Shown here: positions 43,587 to 52,807 of the stretch, in pieces
How the letters are laid out: each line of letters starts with the position of its first letter
Position numbering within the stretch: position 1 is the first letter of the stretch
The notes under the pieces: model-generated
Told to the model about the DNA's origin: nothing
What the model saw: the letters and a program-made list of their open reading frames with translations, nothing else
The model's database searches: none
Program-made: the position numbers and the translations under genes
Assembly (NCBI RefSeq): GCF_000385375.1
Contig: NZ_ARVV01000001.1
Span: 2,232,001-2,296,000 of the forward strand
Reading direction: 5' to 3'
From: Methyloversatilis discipulorum
GTDB taxonomy: Bacteria > Pseudomonadota > Gammaproteobacteria > Burkholderiales > Rhodocyclaceae
Length of the DNA: 64,000 nt

Positions 43587-46500
43587 TCAGACGCTGAGCG
43601 CTTCGTCGCGCAGCTTCAGCGCCGCTTCCATATCGACCTCGACCACGCGCGAACAGCCGCGCTCCTGCATGGTGACGCCGACCAGCTGTTGCGCCATTTC
43701 CATCGTGATCTTGTTGTGACTGATGAACACGAACTGCGTCGAAGCGGACATGCGCTTCACCATTTCGCAGAAGCGTTCGGTATTCGTGTCGTCCAGCGGT
43801 GCATCGACCTCGTCCAGCATGCAGAACGGTGCCGGATTGAGCTGGAAGAAGGCAAACACCAGCGCCGTCGCGGTCAGCGCCTTCTCGCCGCCGGACAGCA
43901 GCTGGATCGACGCATTGCGCTTGCCCGGCGGCTGCGCGAACACCTGCAGGCCGGCGTCGAGGATCTCGTCGCCGGTCATGACCAGTCGGGCCTCACCGCC
44001 GCCGAACAGTTCCGGAAAGATGCGGCCGAACTCGGTATTGACGCGATCATACGTCTCCTTGAGCAGGGCGCGCGTGTCGCGGTCCATGCGCCGGATGGCG
44101 TCTTCCAGCGTGGCGATGGCGTCACGCAGATCGGTCGACTGCGCGTCTAGATAACCCTTGCGCTCATTCGCCTGCGCCAGCTCTTCCAGCGCGGCGAGGT
44201 TCACCGCGCCGAGTGCGGCGATTTCCCGCGTCAGGCGGCTGATTTCGGCCGTCAGTGCGCCCTCGCGCACCTTCTCCGCCTCGCCCTCGGCGAGCAGCGC
44301 ATCGAGCCGTCCCTCTGGCAATTCGATCTCGCCCAGTCGCTGCGCGTACTGTTCGGCATTCAGCGCGGCCGCCTGCTGCTTCAGCTTCAGTTCGGCCAGC
44401 CGCTCGCGCGCCGGCGCCAGCAGGTGTTCTGTGTTGGCGCGCTGCGATTCAAGTTCGCGCAGCTGGGCGGCCAGCACTTCCTGCGCGTCGCGGCAGGTGG
44501 CCAGCACCTGTTCGCGCGCCCGGCGGTTGTCCAGCACCTGCTGCAGCCGGCTGTCTATGCTGCCTTCGTCGATCTGCGCGAATTCGTCGCTGCGCAGTGC
44601 GCGCTCCAGTTCGGCATTTTCGAGCTGGGTCCTCGCCACCGCGAGGTTGTTCGCCAGATCGGTCAGGCGACTCGTGCATTCGCGCTGCGAGAAATTCGCC
44701 TCCTGCAGTTCGCGCGCCGCCGCCTGATCGGCGAAACGCGCCTCGCGCAACTGGCTGTCGGCGTTCTTCTGCGCCTCGGTCGCGGCGTCGAGCCGCATGC
44801 GCTGCACCTCGATCAGTTCGCGCGCGCGCTCGATCTCGGCATCGGCACGTTCCAGGTGCGCGCGCTCGGTCTGCTCAGCCTGATCGACTTCGGCGCGATC
44901 GCGCGCCAGCGCAGCTTTCTGCTCGTCGAAACGCGACACCGCCTGCGCCAGCTTGATCTGCTCGACCTGGGCGCTGTGCGCGGCCTGCGTCAGCGACTGC
45001 TGTTCGCGCCGCGCCGCGGCCTGTTCCTCGTGTGCGCCGGCCAGCGCCGCCTCGGCTTCGCGCAGCGCCTCGCGCGATTCGGCAAGCTGGGCGTCGGCGA
45101 GTTCGATCTCCTCGGCGAGACGGTCGATGTCGCGCGCGCGTTCGAGCACGCCGTGCGTACGTGCGTCCGGCGCGTACAGCGTCAGCGAGGCGCCCTGCGC
45201 GACACGGCCTTCCCGGTCCACGCGCAGGCCGCCAACACTGAAATCGAGCGACTCGACGGCGGCGACCGGGCCCAGCCACAGATCGAGCAGTGCGTCCCAG
45301 CGCGCGTCGTGGGCGCGCACGCGATGGCGCAGGCTGTCGGCGCCGACGTCCGCACGGGCATCGCTGCCGGGGAGGGCGAGCGTCAGGTTCTGCGGTGCCG
45401 CACCGGCCGCGCACGCAGAGGCCAGCGTATCGGCCGACGCCGCTTCGAGCGCGCCCAGCCGCTCGCGCAGCACCGCTTCGACCGCCAGTTCCCAGCCGGC
45501 ATCGACCTGCAGCGACTGCCAAAGCGGCTTCGCGTCCTGCAGGCCGAGCGCGGTCAGCCAGGGGGCGAGCTTGCCGTCGGTCTGCGTCTTGCGCTGCAGC
45601 TCGACCAGCGCGTCGCGACGGGCGCGCGTTTCGGTCAGCGTCCGCGTGGCTGCACGTTCGGCGTCCTGCGCGTTACGCACCTGCGCCTGTAGTTGCGGCA
45701 CCGCGTTCTGCGCCGCCTGCAGACGCTGCTGCGCCGCCTCCTGCGCCATCTGCAGCGATTCGAGCTTGTCCTGTGCCTGCGCCAGCGCCTCGCGGTCTGG
45801 CTCGATCAGCTGCGCCTCGTCGTGCGCGATGCGCTCGCGCCGGCCAGCCAGCGAATTGAGCGTGCGGCCGGCGTTGGCACGGTGGGTTTCCTCGACCTTG
45901 AGCTGCTGCTCGACCGCGGCCAGTTCGCGCCGCGCAAGATTGGCCTGCTGCTCGGCTTCCTGGAAGGCGGCTTCCGCTTCGGGCAGCAGCGCGCTGGTCG
46001 TTTCGTGACGCGCTTCCGCCTGTTCGATGCGGTGCGCCGCGTGCTCAGCCAGTTCGGTCCAGCGGCCGGTGTCGGTTTCGATCGCCTCGATGCGCGCGCG
46101 CCAGTTCGCGACCTCGGCTTCGAGCTGGGCGATGCGCGCTTCAAGCTTGTGCCGGTTCTCGGCGGCGCGCTTCAGGTCGTCTTCGAGTCGACTGGCTTCG
46201 GCATTGGCGGTCAGCAGTTCGGCCTGGGCCGCGTGCACCGCCTCGGAACTGGCGAAATGTTCGGTGCGGATGCGCTCCAGCGCCGCCTCGTGGTGGCGCA
46301 GCGCCGCGGTCTCGCGCTCGATGTCGTTCTCGATGCGGCCGGCTTCCAGCGTCAGCGCGTCGGCCTCGGCCGCTGCCGAACGCTGCTTCATCGCCCACAG
46401 CAGCGCCTGCCGCTCGGACAGGCGGCGGTTCATGTCGGTGTAGCGGGCGGCGATCTCCGCCTGCTTCTGCAGTCGTTCGATACGCGTGCCCAGTTCGCCG

Positions 46501-47093
46501 ACGATGTCGTCCAGCCGCACCAGGTTGTCGCGCGCGTCGTCGAGCCGGCCCTGGGTTTCCTTGCGTCGCTCGCGGTACTTGGTGATGCCCGCCGCCTCTT
46601 CGAGGAAGGCGCGCAGCTCTTCCGGCCGCGCCTCGATGATGCGGGTGATCATGCCCTGCTCGATGATGGCGTAGGCGCGCGGGCCCAGGCCGGTACCGAG
46701 GAACACGTCGATCACGTCGCGCCGGCGCACGCGGGTGTTGTTGATGAAGTAATCCGACTGGCCGTCGCGCTCCAGCACCCGCTTGACCGCGATTTCGGCG
46801 TACTGCGACCACTGCCCGGCCGCCCTGCCCTGCGCGTTATCGAACACCAGTTCGACGCTGGCCCGGCCCACCGGCTTGCGCGTACCCGAGCCGTTGAAAA
46901 TGACGTCGGTCATCGCGTCGCCACGCAAGGCGGACGCACGCGACTCGCCGAGCACCCAGCGCACGGCGTCGATGATGTTGGATTTGCCGCAGCCGTTCGG
47001 CCCCACCACGCCGACCAGCTGGCCGGGCATCTGGATGGTGGTCGGATCGACGAAGGTCTTGAAACCGGCGAGTTTGAGCTTGGACAGTCGCAC
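43587..47093 (-). CDS. smc: Chromosome segregation protein SMC
   Basis: This 1168-aa condensin ATPase has Walker A GPNGCGKSN (31-39), a long coiled coil and a hinge near residues 520-640. A second coiled coil leads to signature LLSGGEKALTATAL and Walker B MLDEVDAPLDDTN. The start is GTG 47091-47093 (VRLSKLKLAGFKTFVDPT), which aligns with the family; the 46-codon upstream extension is unlike SMC. No strong ribosome site is visible. It heads a run smc-zipA-ligA-galU-hpt-exonuclease with gaps or overlaps of 22 bases or less. Confidence 0.95.
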   Translation of the reverse strand: MRLSKLKLAGFKTFVDPTTIQMPGQLVGVVGPNGCGKSNIIDAVRWVLGESRASALRGDAMTDVIFNGSGTRKPVGRASVELVFDNAQGRAAGQWSQYAEIAVKRVLERDGQSDYFINNTRVRRRDVIDVFLGTGLGPRAYAIIEQGMITRIIEARPEELRAFLEEAAGITKYRERRKETQGRLDDARDNLVRLDDIVGELGTRIERLQKQAEIAARYTDMNRRLSERQALLWAMKQRSAAAEADALTLEAGRIENDIERETAALRHHEAALERIRTEHFASSEAVHAAQAELLTANAEASRLEDDLKRAAENRHKLEARIAQLEAEVANWRARIEAIETDTGRWTELAEHAAHRIEQAEARHETTSALLPEAEAAFQEAEQQANLARRELAAVEQQLKVEETHRANAGRTLNSLAGRRERIAHDEAQLIEPDREALAQAQDKLESLQMAQEAAQQRLQAAQNAVPQLQAQVRNAQDAERAATRTLTETRARRDALVELQRKTQTDGKLAPWLTALGLQDAKPLWQSLQVDAGWELAVEAVLRERLGALEAASADTLASACAAGAAPQNLTLALPGSDARADVGADSLRHRVRAHDARWDALLDLWLGPVAAVESLDFSVGGLRVDREGRVAQGASLTLYAPDARTHGVLERARDIDRLAEEIELADAQLAESREALREAEAALAGAHEEQAAARREQQSLTQAAHSAQVEQIKLAQAVSRFDEQKAALARDRAEVDQAEQTERAHLERADAEIERARELIEVQRMRLDAATEAQKNADSQLREARFADQAAARELQEANFSQRECTSRLTDLANNLAVARTQLENAELERALRSDEFAQIDEGSIDSRLQQVLDNRRAREQVLATCRDAQEVLAAQLRELESQRANTEHLLAPARERLAELKLKQQAAALNAEQYAQRLGEIELPEGRLDALLAEGEAEKVREGALTAEISRLTREIAALGAVNLAALEELAQANERKGYLDAQSTDLRDAIATLEDAIRRMDRDTRALLKETYDRVNTEFGRIFPELFGGGEARLVMTGDEILDAGLQVFAQPPGKRNASIQLLSGGEKALTATALVFAFFQLNPAPFCMLDEVDAPLDDTNTERFCEMVKRMSASTQFVFISHNKITMEMAQQLVGVTMQERGCSRVVEVDMEAALKLRDEALSV

Positions 47094-47377
47094 GGGTCGG
47101 CGGCGGGAGGGGCAGAATCGGGCAGATGAGGCCGGGAATGGCCGGATTGGCGCGAATGATAGCATCGCCCCCCGCTCTCCGGCTTTGACCGGGTGGGCTC
47201 GGCCGGTCGGCAGGCGCCATGCCGCGCACATCGATCCGGTCGGTCAGTCCTGCAGCAGCCGGCCGGTTTCAGCGCGTCCGTTGTGGCCCATTGCGTGATC
47301 GGGCACCACACCGGGCACGACGGCGGTTTCGCGGCGGTGCTGCGGCGATCACGTCCGCGCCTGCCTTGGCGATCGCA

Positions 47378-48292
47378 TCAACAGGACGGCGCGCGCAAGC
47401 GGTAATCGGCGCAGCGCGCGACGAAGTCGCGCGTGCTCTTGGGCATCGGCACCCGTGCCCGCGTGATGTCACTCAGCAGTTCCGTGCCCTGACGGATCAG
47501 GCGCACGCCCAGATCGAGATCGCGCCGTTCGGCATCCGTACAGTCCGCATCGTCCGGCACGAAGGCGAGCAGTTGTTCAGCCGACACCGCGAAGCTGGCC
47601 CAGACATCGAAGATGGACTTGTCCGTGCGCAAGGTTTCCGTCTTGATCTTGGCTGCATCGGCGAAGCTCACGACAAGGTCGGAAATCCCCTTGAAGCGCG
47701 GGCGACTGCCGAAGGTGTCGCACAGCTCGCCGGCGATCAGGTCAATATCGCGCATGGTGAGCGCGATCTTGATGTAGCGGCTTTCGTAGAACGACTCGAC
47801 CGGCACCGAAAATGCCTTGAACGGCTCGCCCCACATTTCGTCGATGCCTTCTTCGCCGCTGCGGTGCCGCACCGAGCGCCCGAGCTCCAGCGCTTCCTGA
47901 AGACAGCGGCCGCACTCGCGCATCAGGCCGTTGTCGCTGTCGATCTCGACGCCCGCCGCCTGCAGTTCGACCAGCCTCGTGAAAATGTCCGTCGCACGGT
48001 TGAACAGCGCCCCCGCGAGCATGCCGCCCTTGACGCGCTTGAGCGCCGGATCCTGCTCGGCATCGTAGGCGGCGCGTGCTTCGGTCAGCCGGGAGCCCGG
48101 AATGTTGATGCCGTGCTCGACATGGTTGAACAGGCGCCGGGTCAAGGCCTCGATCAGCTTCTTCTTCGCCGACAGCGAGTCAGCGGGCGGCTCATAGATC
48201 TTGATCCAGTAGCCGTAGTAATGCACCCGGTACTCGCCCGCCACCTTGCGCTTGCAGCCGAGTGGGTAGATTTCTTCGGTATCGCGTTGCAT
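47378..48292 (-). CDS. Unrecognised helical cytoplasmic protein
   Basis: This protein of about 304 aa matches no family I know. It has no signal peptide or membrane segment. It begins with a charged, aromatic region (residues 15-40, YRVHYYGYWIKIYEPP) and continues as mostly amphipathic helices. A cysteine pair MRECGRC occurs near residue 123 and a terminal cysteine ends the protein. The ATG at 48292 is chosen; a GTG four codons earlier is possible. Codon use is like the neighbours, so it is a real gene. It diverges from the GNAT-Rnk gene, and 284 bases without clear features separate it from smc. Confidence 0.7.
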   Translation of the reverse strand: MQRDTEEIYPLGCKRKVAGEYRVHYYGYWIKIYEPPADSLSAKKKLIEALTRRLFNHVEHGINIPGSRLTEARAAYDAEQDPALKRVKGGMLAGALFNRATDIFTRLVELQAAGVEIDSDNGLMRECGRCLQEALELGRSVRHRSGEEGIDEMWGEPFKAFSVPVESFYESRYIKIALTMRDIDLIAGELCDTFGSRPRFKGISDLVVSFADAAKIKTETLRTDKSIFDVWASFAVSAEQLLAFVPDDADCTDAERRDLDLGVRLIRQGTELLSDITRARVPMPKSTRDFVARCADYRLRAPSC

Positions 48293-48377
48293 CGCTCGAT
48301 CCACACGAAGGTAACGATTTCATGCTAGGCCATAAGTCGTATCTTGTGCAGTGCAACACCTGTCACATCCGTACCAA

Positions 48378-48526
48378 TTCACGCATTCTTGCGAACGCGT
48401 GAAAAGCGACCTTACGGCTCCCTCGCCACGCATGACGCGAAAGCACGGGCATCGGTCCTTCTGCTTGAGGCAAGCTGTGTCTGCCGAAGCGCACGAACTG
48501 GCCCGTTCGTGCCCACTGCCTTAAAA
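48378..48526 (+). promoter_or_regulatory. Palindromes and -10 element upstream of the GNAT-Rnk gene
   Basis: The 309-base gap between divergent genes holds TTCACGC (48378-48384) with inverted GCGTGAA (48397-48403). It also holds a stronger GCACGAAC-TGGCCC-GTTCGTGC (48491-48512, perfect 8-bp arms). A -10-like TTAAAAT follows 8 bases later at 48521-48527. The second palindrome lies in the expected -35/spacer region, the position of a repressor or activator operator. Nothing else is evident in the gap. Confidence 0.5.
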
Positions 48527-48601
48527 TGCCGCCTCAGTCGAAAGAACCGTCATGGCACTGACCATGGAAGGCTTTCATCCTTGAAATCGAATGGGGTGAA
48601 A

Positions 48602-49513
48602 ATGAGCAAGCCTTTCATTTCTCTGTGCCCGGAAATCACCCGGGCCAACGCGCTGAATCTGATGGACTGGCTGGAGGACGAAAACGTCATCGGCTACCTG
48701 AGCGATTCGCGTCATGTCTCCCGCCACATCGAACAGGTCGTCAGCCGGGTGCAACTGCCCGTCCTGACCCATCTGTTCAACCAGGGCGGCCGCTTCTTCA
48801 TGGCTTGCGACCGGCATGATCGGCCGGTGGGCTTCGTCCGCCTCGTCAAGAACGGCGCGGACTGCGAAATCGTGCTGGTCATCGGAGACCGCGAAAACTG
48901 GGGCCGCAGGCTGGGTGCCAGTGCGCTGCGCGAAGGCATGAAGCTCGCCTTCTTCGACATGCGCGCCGAGAAGCTGATCGCAAGGATTCACGCGGACAAC
49001 ACGCGCTCGCTGAAGGCCTTCCTGCGCTGCGGCTTCGTGCTCGAAAGCGAGACACCGACGCTGAAGTCATTCGCCATGAGCTGGGAGCGCTATCTGCAGC
49101 GCCTGCGCGAGGACACGGCCAACGATCCGTCCGGCATCTACATCACCGAGATCGACCAGAGCCGGCTGCGCACCCTGATCGCGCTGGAAGACGAGGCAGA
49201 CGTGGTCGATCTGGAACACGAGATCGAACGCGCCATCGTGGTCGAGCCGCAACAGGTGAAACGGGACGTGGTCACGATGAACTCCCGTGCCGTGCTGAAT
49301 CTGGACGACGAGGAAATGGAAGTGGCCCTGGTCTATCCGGAGGACGCGGACGGCAGCGACGGCAAGCTGTCGGTGTGCTCAAGCATCGGCACCGCCATCC
49401 TGGGTTATCGCGAGGGCGATGCCATCGACTGGCGAACGCCGCACCGCACCCGGCGCATCCGGATCGAGCGCGTGCTGTACCAGCCGGAGGCGGCGGGTGA
49501 TTTTCACCTCTAG
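48602..49513 (+). CDS. GNAT acetyltransferase fused to an Rnk/GreA-like domain
   Basis: This 303-aa two-domain protein starts at ATG 48602 after a GGGGTGAA ribosome site. Residues about 8-165 are a GNAT acetyltransferase: the acetyl-CoA loop region is VLVIGDRENWGRRLG (91-105) and motif B is NTRSLKAFLRCGF (133-145). Residues about 178-303 match Rnk, the regulator of nucleoside diphosphate kinase. They comprise ITEIDQSRLRTLI, then DVVTMNSRAVL, LVYPEDAD, SVCSSIGTAILGY and VLYQPEAAGDFHL. Rnk is related to GreA/GreB and binds RNA polymerase. The fusion suggests an acetylation signal delivered to polymerase or to a transcription-linked target, which is inference. There is no frameshift and the joint is clean. 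Confidence 0.85.
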   Translation: MSKPFISLCPEITRANALNLMDWLEDENVIGYLSDSRHVSRHIEQVVSRVQLPVLTHLFNQGGRFFMACDRHDRPVGFVRLVKNGADCEIVLVIGDRENWGRRLGASALREGMKLAFFDMRAEKLIARIHADNTRSLKAFLRCGFVLESETPTLKSFAMSWERYLQRLREDTANDPSGIYITEIDQSRLRTLIALEDEADVVDLEHEIERAIVVEPQQVKRDVVTMNSRAVLNLDDEEMEVALVYPEDADGSDGKLSVCSSIGTAILGYREGDAIDWRTPHRTRRIRIERVLYQPEAAGDFHL

Positions 49514-49676
49514 GAGCGCGGGCTGCCCGGCAGCGGCGGATCGAGCCGCCGCCGGGGCCGCCACGCCATCGGCAACGCAGCGCGCGTGTCGGACCGGGCC
49601 CATCAGGCGCCCGACACCCTCAGGATGCGCTTGCCAGCGATAACTGGCCCGGCTGACTCGCACCCGCTGCCGGTAA

Positions 49677-50606
49677 TCAGTGCAGGCTGACCGGTTCGCC
49701 GCCCGGAGCCGTCTGCTCACCCGGCGCCTCCAGATGCCCCGAAAACAGGCTGGCCGCGATGATCATCGCGCCGCCTATCCACTCCTTCAGCCCCATCACC
49801 TCACCCGCCAGCCACCAGGACGAAATCGCGGCGACCACCAGTTCGAACAGGAAGAGCGCGATCGCGGCGTTGGCGCTGAGGAAGGTGATGCCGTACTGCA
49901 CCACCAGGTTGACCAGCAGCAGCACGCCGCCGATCAGCGCCAGCAGCAGCCAGGTGTCGGCGCCGATGGCGGCGAACTGCTGCAGCGGGGCTTCGCCGCG
50001 CAGCCAGGCGGCGACGGGCGCGACGGCGATGACGCCGAGGAAGACGGCCATCACTTTTTGCTCGATCTCGATGTGGACGGTGCGGCGGATCAGCACGTTG
50101 GCGAGCGCGAAGCAGACGCCGGCACCCAGGCCCATCCACTCGGCCGAGCCCTGCGGCCAGGGCAGGCCCAGTTCCGGCCGCCACAGCATGACGAAGGCGC
50201 CGGCCAGCGACAGCGCGATCACACCGGCGCCGGCCCGGCTCAGCCGTTCGCCCAGCAGCAGGCGCGACAGCAGCACGGTCCACAGCGGCGACAGGTAGAA
50301 CAGCAGCAGCACGCGCATCACCACGCCGTCCAGGGTGCCCAGCACATAGCCCAGATTGGTGCCGGCCGCCGCCAGCGCCAGCGCGACCAGCCAGAAACTG
50401 GGCCGGGTGCGGCGCAGTACAGGCCACAGCGGAATCAGACCGAACAGGAAGGCAAGGCCGTAGGTGATGAAGGTGGCGGTGACGCCGCCCATGCCGGCGG
50501 CGTCGATGACGCGGTAGGGGTACCAGATGAGGCCCCAGATGACGGCGCCGGCGAGCAGCGCGATCGAGGGCAGCAGCCGTGAAGACGGCCGGCGGGAAGT
50601 GAGCAT
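49677..50606 (-). CDS. EamA/DMT-superfamily exporter
   Basis: This 309-aa membrane protein has ten helices in two EamA repeats (GAVIWGLIWYPYRV at the start of the first; VCFALANVLIRR at the start of the second). It is a drug/metabolite transporter whose substrate, perhaps an amino acid or other metabolite, is unknown. It diverges from dapC with 75 bases between. It converges with GNAT-Rnk across 163 bases that hold a GCGGCGG/CCGCCGC stem (49533-49552). Confidence 0.88.
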   Translation of the reverse strand: MLTSRRPSSRLLPSIALLAGAVIWGLIWYPYRVIDAAGMGGVTATFITYGLAFLFGLIPLWPVLRRTRPSFWLVALALAAAGTNLGYVLGTLDGVVMRVLLLFYLSPLWTVLLSRLLLGERLSRAGAGVIALSLAGAFVMLWRPELGLPWPQGSAEWMGLGAGVCFALANVLIRRTVHIEIEQKVMAVFLGVIAVAPVAAWLRGEAPLQQFAAIGADTWLLLALIGGVLLLVNLVVQYGITFLSANAAIALFLFELVVAAISSWWLAGEVMGLKEWIGGAMIIAASLFSGHLEAPGEQTAPGGEPVSLH

Positions 50607-50681
50607 CGGGACGTATACTTATGCGTTTCCGGGCGCCACCATCGACGCCAACGGCTTCAAGAACCGAAACTGCTGACTTTC

Positions 50682-51896
50682 ATGCTGAACGACACCCTGC
50701 CCGTCACGCCCCATCTGTCTCTGCTCCAACCCTATCCCTTTGAAAGACTGAAGGAACTGACCGCCGGCGTGACCGGCCCGGCCGATCTGCCGCTGGTGCG
50801 CCTGTCGATCGGCGAGCCGCAGCATGCCACGCCGCAGCTGATCAAGGACGCGCTGACCGGCGCGCTGGACGGCCTCGCGGTCTATCCGACCACGGCCGGC
50901 ATCGACGCGCTGCGCGAGTGTATCGCGGCCTGGCTGCAGCGCCGCTACGGTCTGCCTGCCGTGAATGCGGCGACCCAGGTGCTGCCGGTGAATGGTTCGC
51001 GTGAGGCGCTGTTCTCGTTCGCGCAGTGCGTGATCGACGCCAGCCGGCCGGACGCCAAGGTGCTGGCGCCCAATCCCTTCTATCAGATCTACGAAGGCGC
51101 GGCCCTGCTGGCCGGCGCCCGGATCGCCTTCTACAACCAGCTGCCGGACGACCGCTTCGCCTGCAATTTCGACCGCATCCCGGAGGCGGACTGGGCCGGC
51201 GTACAACTCGTCTACGTGTGCTCGCCGGCCAATCCCTGCGGCAAGGTGATGACGCTGGACGAGTGGCGCACGCTGTTCGAACTGGCCGACCGCCACGGCT
51301 TCGTCATCGCCTCCGACGAGTGCTATTCGGAAATCTATTTCGACGAGGCAGCCCCGCCGCTCGGCGGCCTGCAGGCCGCACAGGCGCTCGGCCGCAGCGC
51401 ATTCGAGCGGCTGGTGGTGTTTTCCAGCCTGTCCAAGCGCTCCAACGTGCCGGGCCTGCGTTCCGGCTTCGTCGCCGGCGACGCCCGCCTGCTCAAGCGC
51501 TTCCTGCTCTACCGCACCTACCACGGCAGCGCGATGGGGCTGGCGGTGCAGCGCGCCAGCATCGCGGCCTGGCAGGACGAAGCGCACGTGCACGACAACC
51601 GCGACCAGTACCGCGCCAAGTTCGACGCGGTGCAGCCGCTGATCGCCTCGGTCATGGATTCGCCGCTGCCGGACGCCAGCTTCTACCTGTGGGCGCGCAC
51701 GCCGATCGACGACGCCGAATTCGCCCGCCGGCTGCTCGCCGAATATAATGTTGCGGTTTTGCCGGGCAGCTACCTTGCCCGCAACGCCCACGGCATCAAC
51801 CCGGGGGCTGGCTTCGTCCGCATCGCGCTGGTGGCACCCGCCGGCGAGTGCATCGAAGCCGCCGAACGCATCGTGCAGTTCTGCCGCGCGCTCTGA
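50682..51896 (+). CDS. dapC: N-succinyldiaminopimelate aminotransferase
   Basis: This 404-aa fold-type I PLP enzyme converts N-succinyl-2-amino-6-ketopimelate in lysine/peptidoglycan DAP synthesis. The PLP lysine is in [26 protein letters not shown] and [12 protein letters not shown] are the cofactor-contacting motifs, with Cys in place of the usual Thr/Gly of NPTG. It is followed by dapD and dapE, which fixes the pathway. A TATACT -10-like element (50614-50619) lies 63 bases upstream. Confidence 0.92.
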   Translation: MLNDTLPVTPHLSLLQPYPFERLKELTAGVTGPADLPLVRLSIGEPQHATPQLIKDALTGALDGLAVYPTTAGIDALRECIAAWLQRRYGLPAVNAATQVLPVNGSREALFSFAQCVIDASRPDAKVLAPNPFYQIYEGAALLAGARIAFYNQLPDDRFACNFDRIPEADWAGVQLVYVCSPANPCGKVMTLDEWRTLFELADRHGFVIASDECYSEIYFDEAAPPLGGLQAAQALGRSAFERLVVFSSLSKRSNVPGLRSGFVAGDARLLKRFLLYRTYHGSAMGLAVQRASIAAWQDEAHVHDNRDQYRAKFDAVQPLIASVMDSPLPDASFYLWARTPIDDAEFARRLLAEYNVAVLPGSYLARNAHGINPGAGFVRIALVAPAGECIEAAERIVQFCRAL

Positions 51897-51945
51897 GCCG
51901 CGGCGCCACTACCCTCCACACCATAAAACTTACGGGACACCCTCC

Positions 51946-52764
51946 ATGCAGGCCGCACAGCAGATCATCGAAACCGCCTTCGAAAACCGCACCCAGTACT
52001 CGCCGACCAATGCGCCGGCCGAGGTGCGCGAAGCCATCGACTTCGTCCTTTCGCAGCTGGACAGCGGCGCACTGCGCGTCGCCGAGCGCATCGACGGCGA
52101 GTGGGTCACCCACCAGTGGATCAAGAAGGCGGTGCTGCTGTCCTTCCGCATGCAGGACAATGTCGTCATGGACGGCGCCGAAACGCGCTATTACGACAAG
52201 GTGCCGATGAAGTTCGCCGGCTACGACGAAGCGGCCTTCCGTGCCGGCGGCTTCCGCGTCGTGCCGCCGGCCACCGTGCGCCGCGGCGCCTTCATCGCGA
52301 AGAACGCGGTGCTGATGCCGTCCTACGTAAACATCGGCGCCTACGTCGGTGAGGGCACCATGGTCGACACCTGGGCCACCGTCGGTTCCTGCGCGCAGAT
52401 CGGCAAGAACGTGCACCTGTCGGGCGGCGTCGGCATCGGCGGCGTGCTGGAGCCGGTGCAGGCCAACCCGACCATCATCGGCGACAACTGCTTCATCGGC
52501 GCCCGTTCGGAAGTGGTCGAAGGCGTCATCGTCGAGGACAACTGCGTCATCTCGATGGGCGTGTACATCGGCCAGAGCACCAAGATCTATGACCGCGCCA
52601 CCGGTGAGGTGATGTACGGCCGGGTGCCCGAAGGTTCGGTCGTCGTGTCCGGCAACCTGCCGTCGGCCGACGGCAAGTACAGCCTGTACTGCGCGGTCAT
52701 CGTGAAGCGGGTCGACGCGCAGACGCGCGCCAAGACCAGCATCAACGAACTGCTGCGCGCCTGA
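51946..52764 (+). CDS. dapD: Tetrahydrodipicolinate N-succinyltransferase
   Basis: This 272-aa trimeric left-handed beta-helix enzyme uses succinyl-CoA in the DAP pathway. The N-terminal helical domain (to about 100) is followed by hexapeptide repeats with [20 protein letters not shown] and [13 protein letters not shown], then [12 protein letters not shown] N-terminal family markers. The start ATG 51946 ([15 protein letters not shown]) fits the length. It lies 49 bases after dapC. Confidence 0.96.
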   Translation: MQAAQQIIETAFENRTQYSPTNAPAEVREAIDFVLSQLDSGALRVAERIDGEWVTHQWIKKAVLLSFRMQDNVVMDGAETRYYDKVPMKFAGYDEAAFRAGGFRVVPPATVRRGAFIAKNAVLMPSYVNIGAYVGEGTMVDTWATVGSCAQIGKNVHLSGGVGIGGVLEPVQANPTIIGDNCFIGARSEVVEGVIVEDNCVISMGVYIGQSTKIYDRATGEVMYGRVPEGSVVVSGNLPSADGKYSLYCAVIVKRVDAQTRAKTSINELLRA

Positions 52765-52807
52765 GCCCTTACTGATCCACTGAAGTCGCTGCCGTCGGAG
52801 GCCCGCC

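Noticed and set aside
47094..47377. Possible small gene between smc and the unknown protein
   Set aside because: Open frames here are extensions of neighbouring genes or shadows; no ribosome site or motif was seen in the 284 bases.
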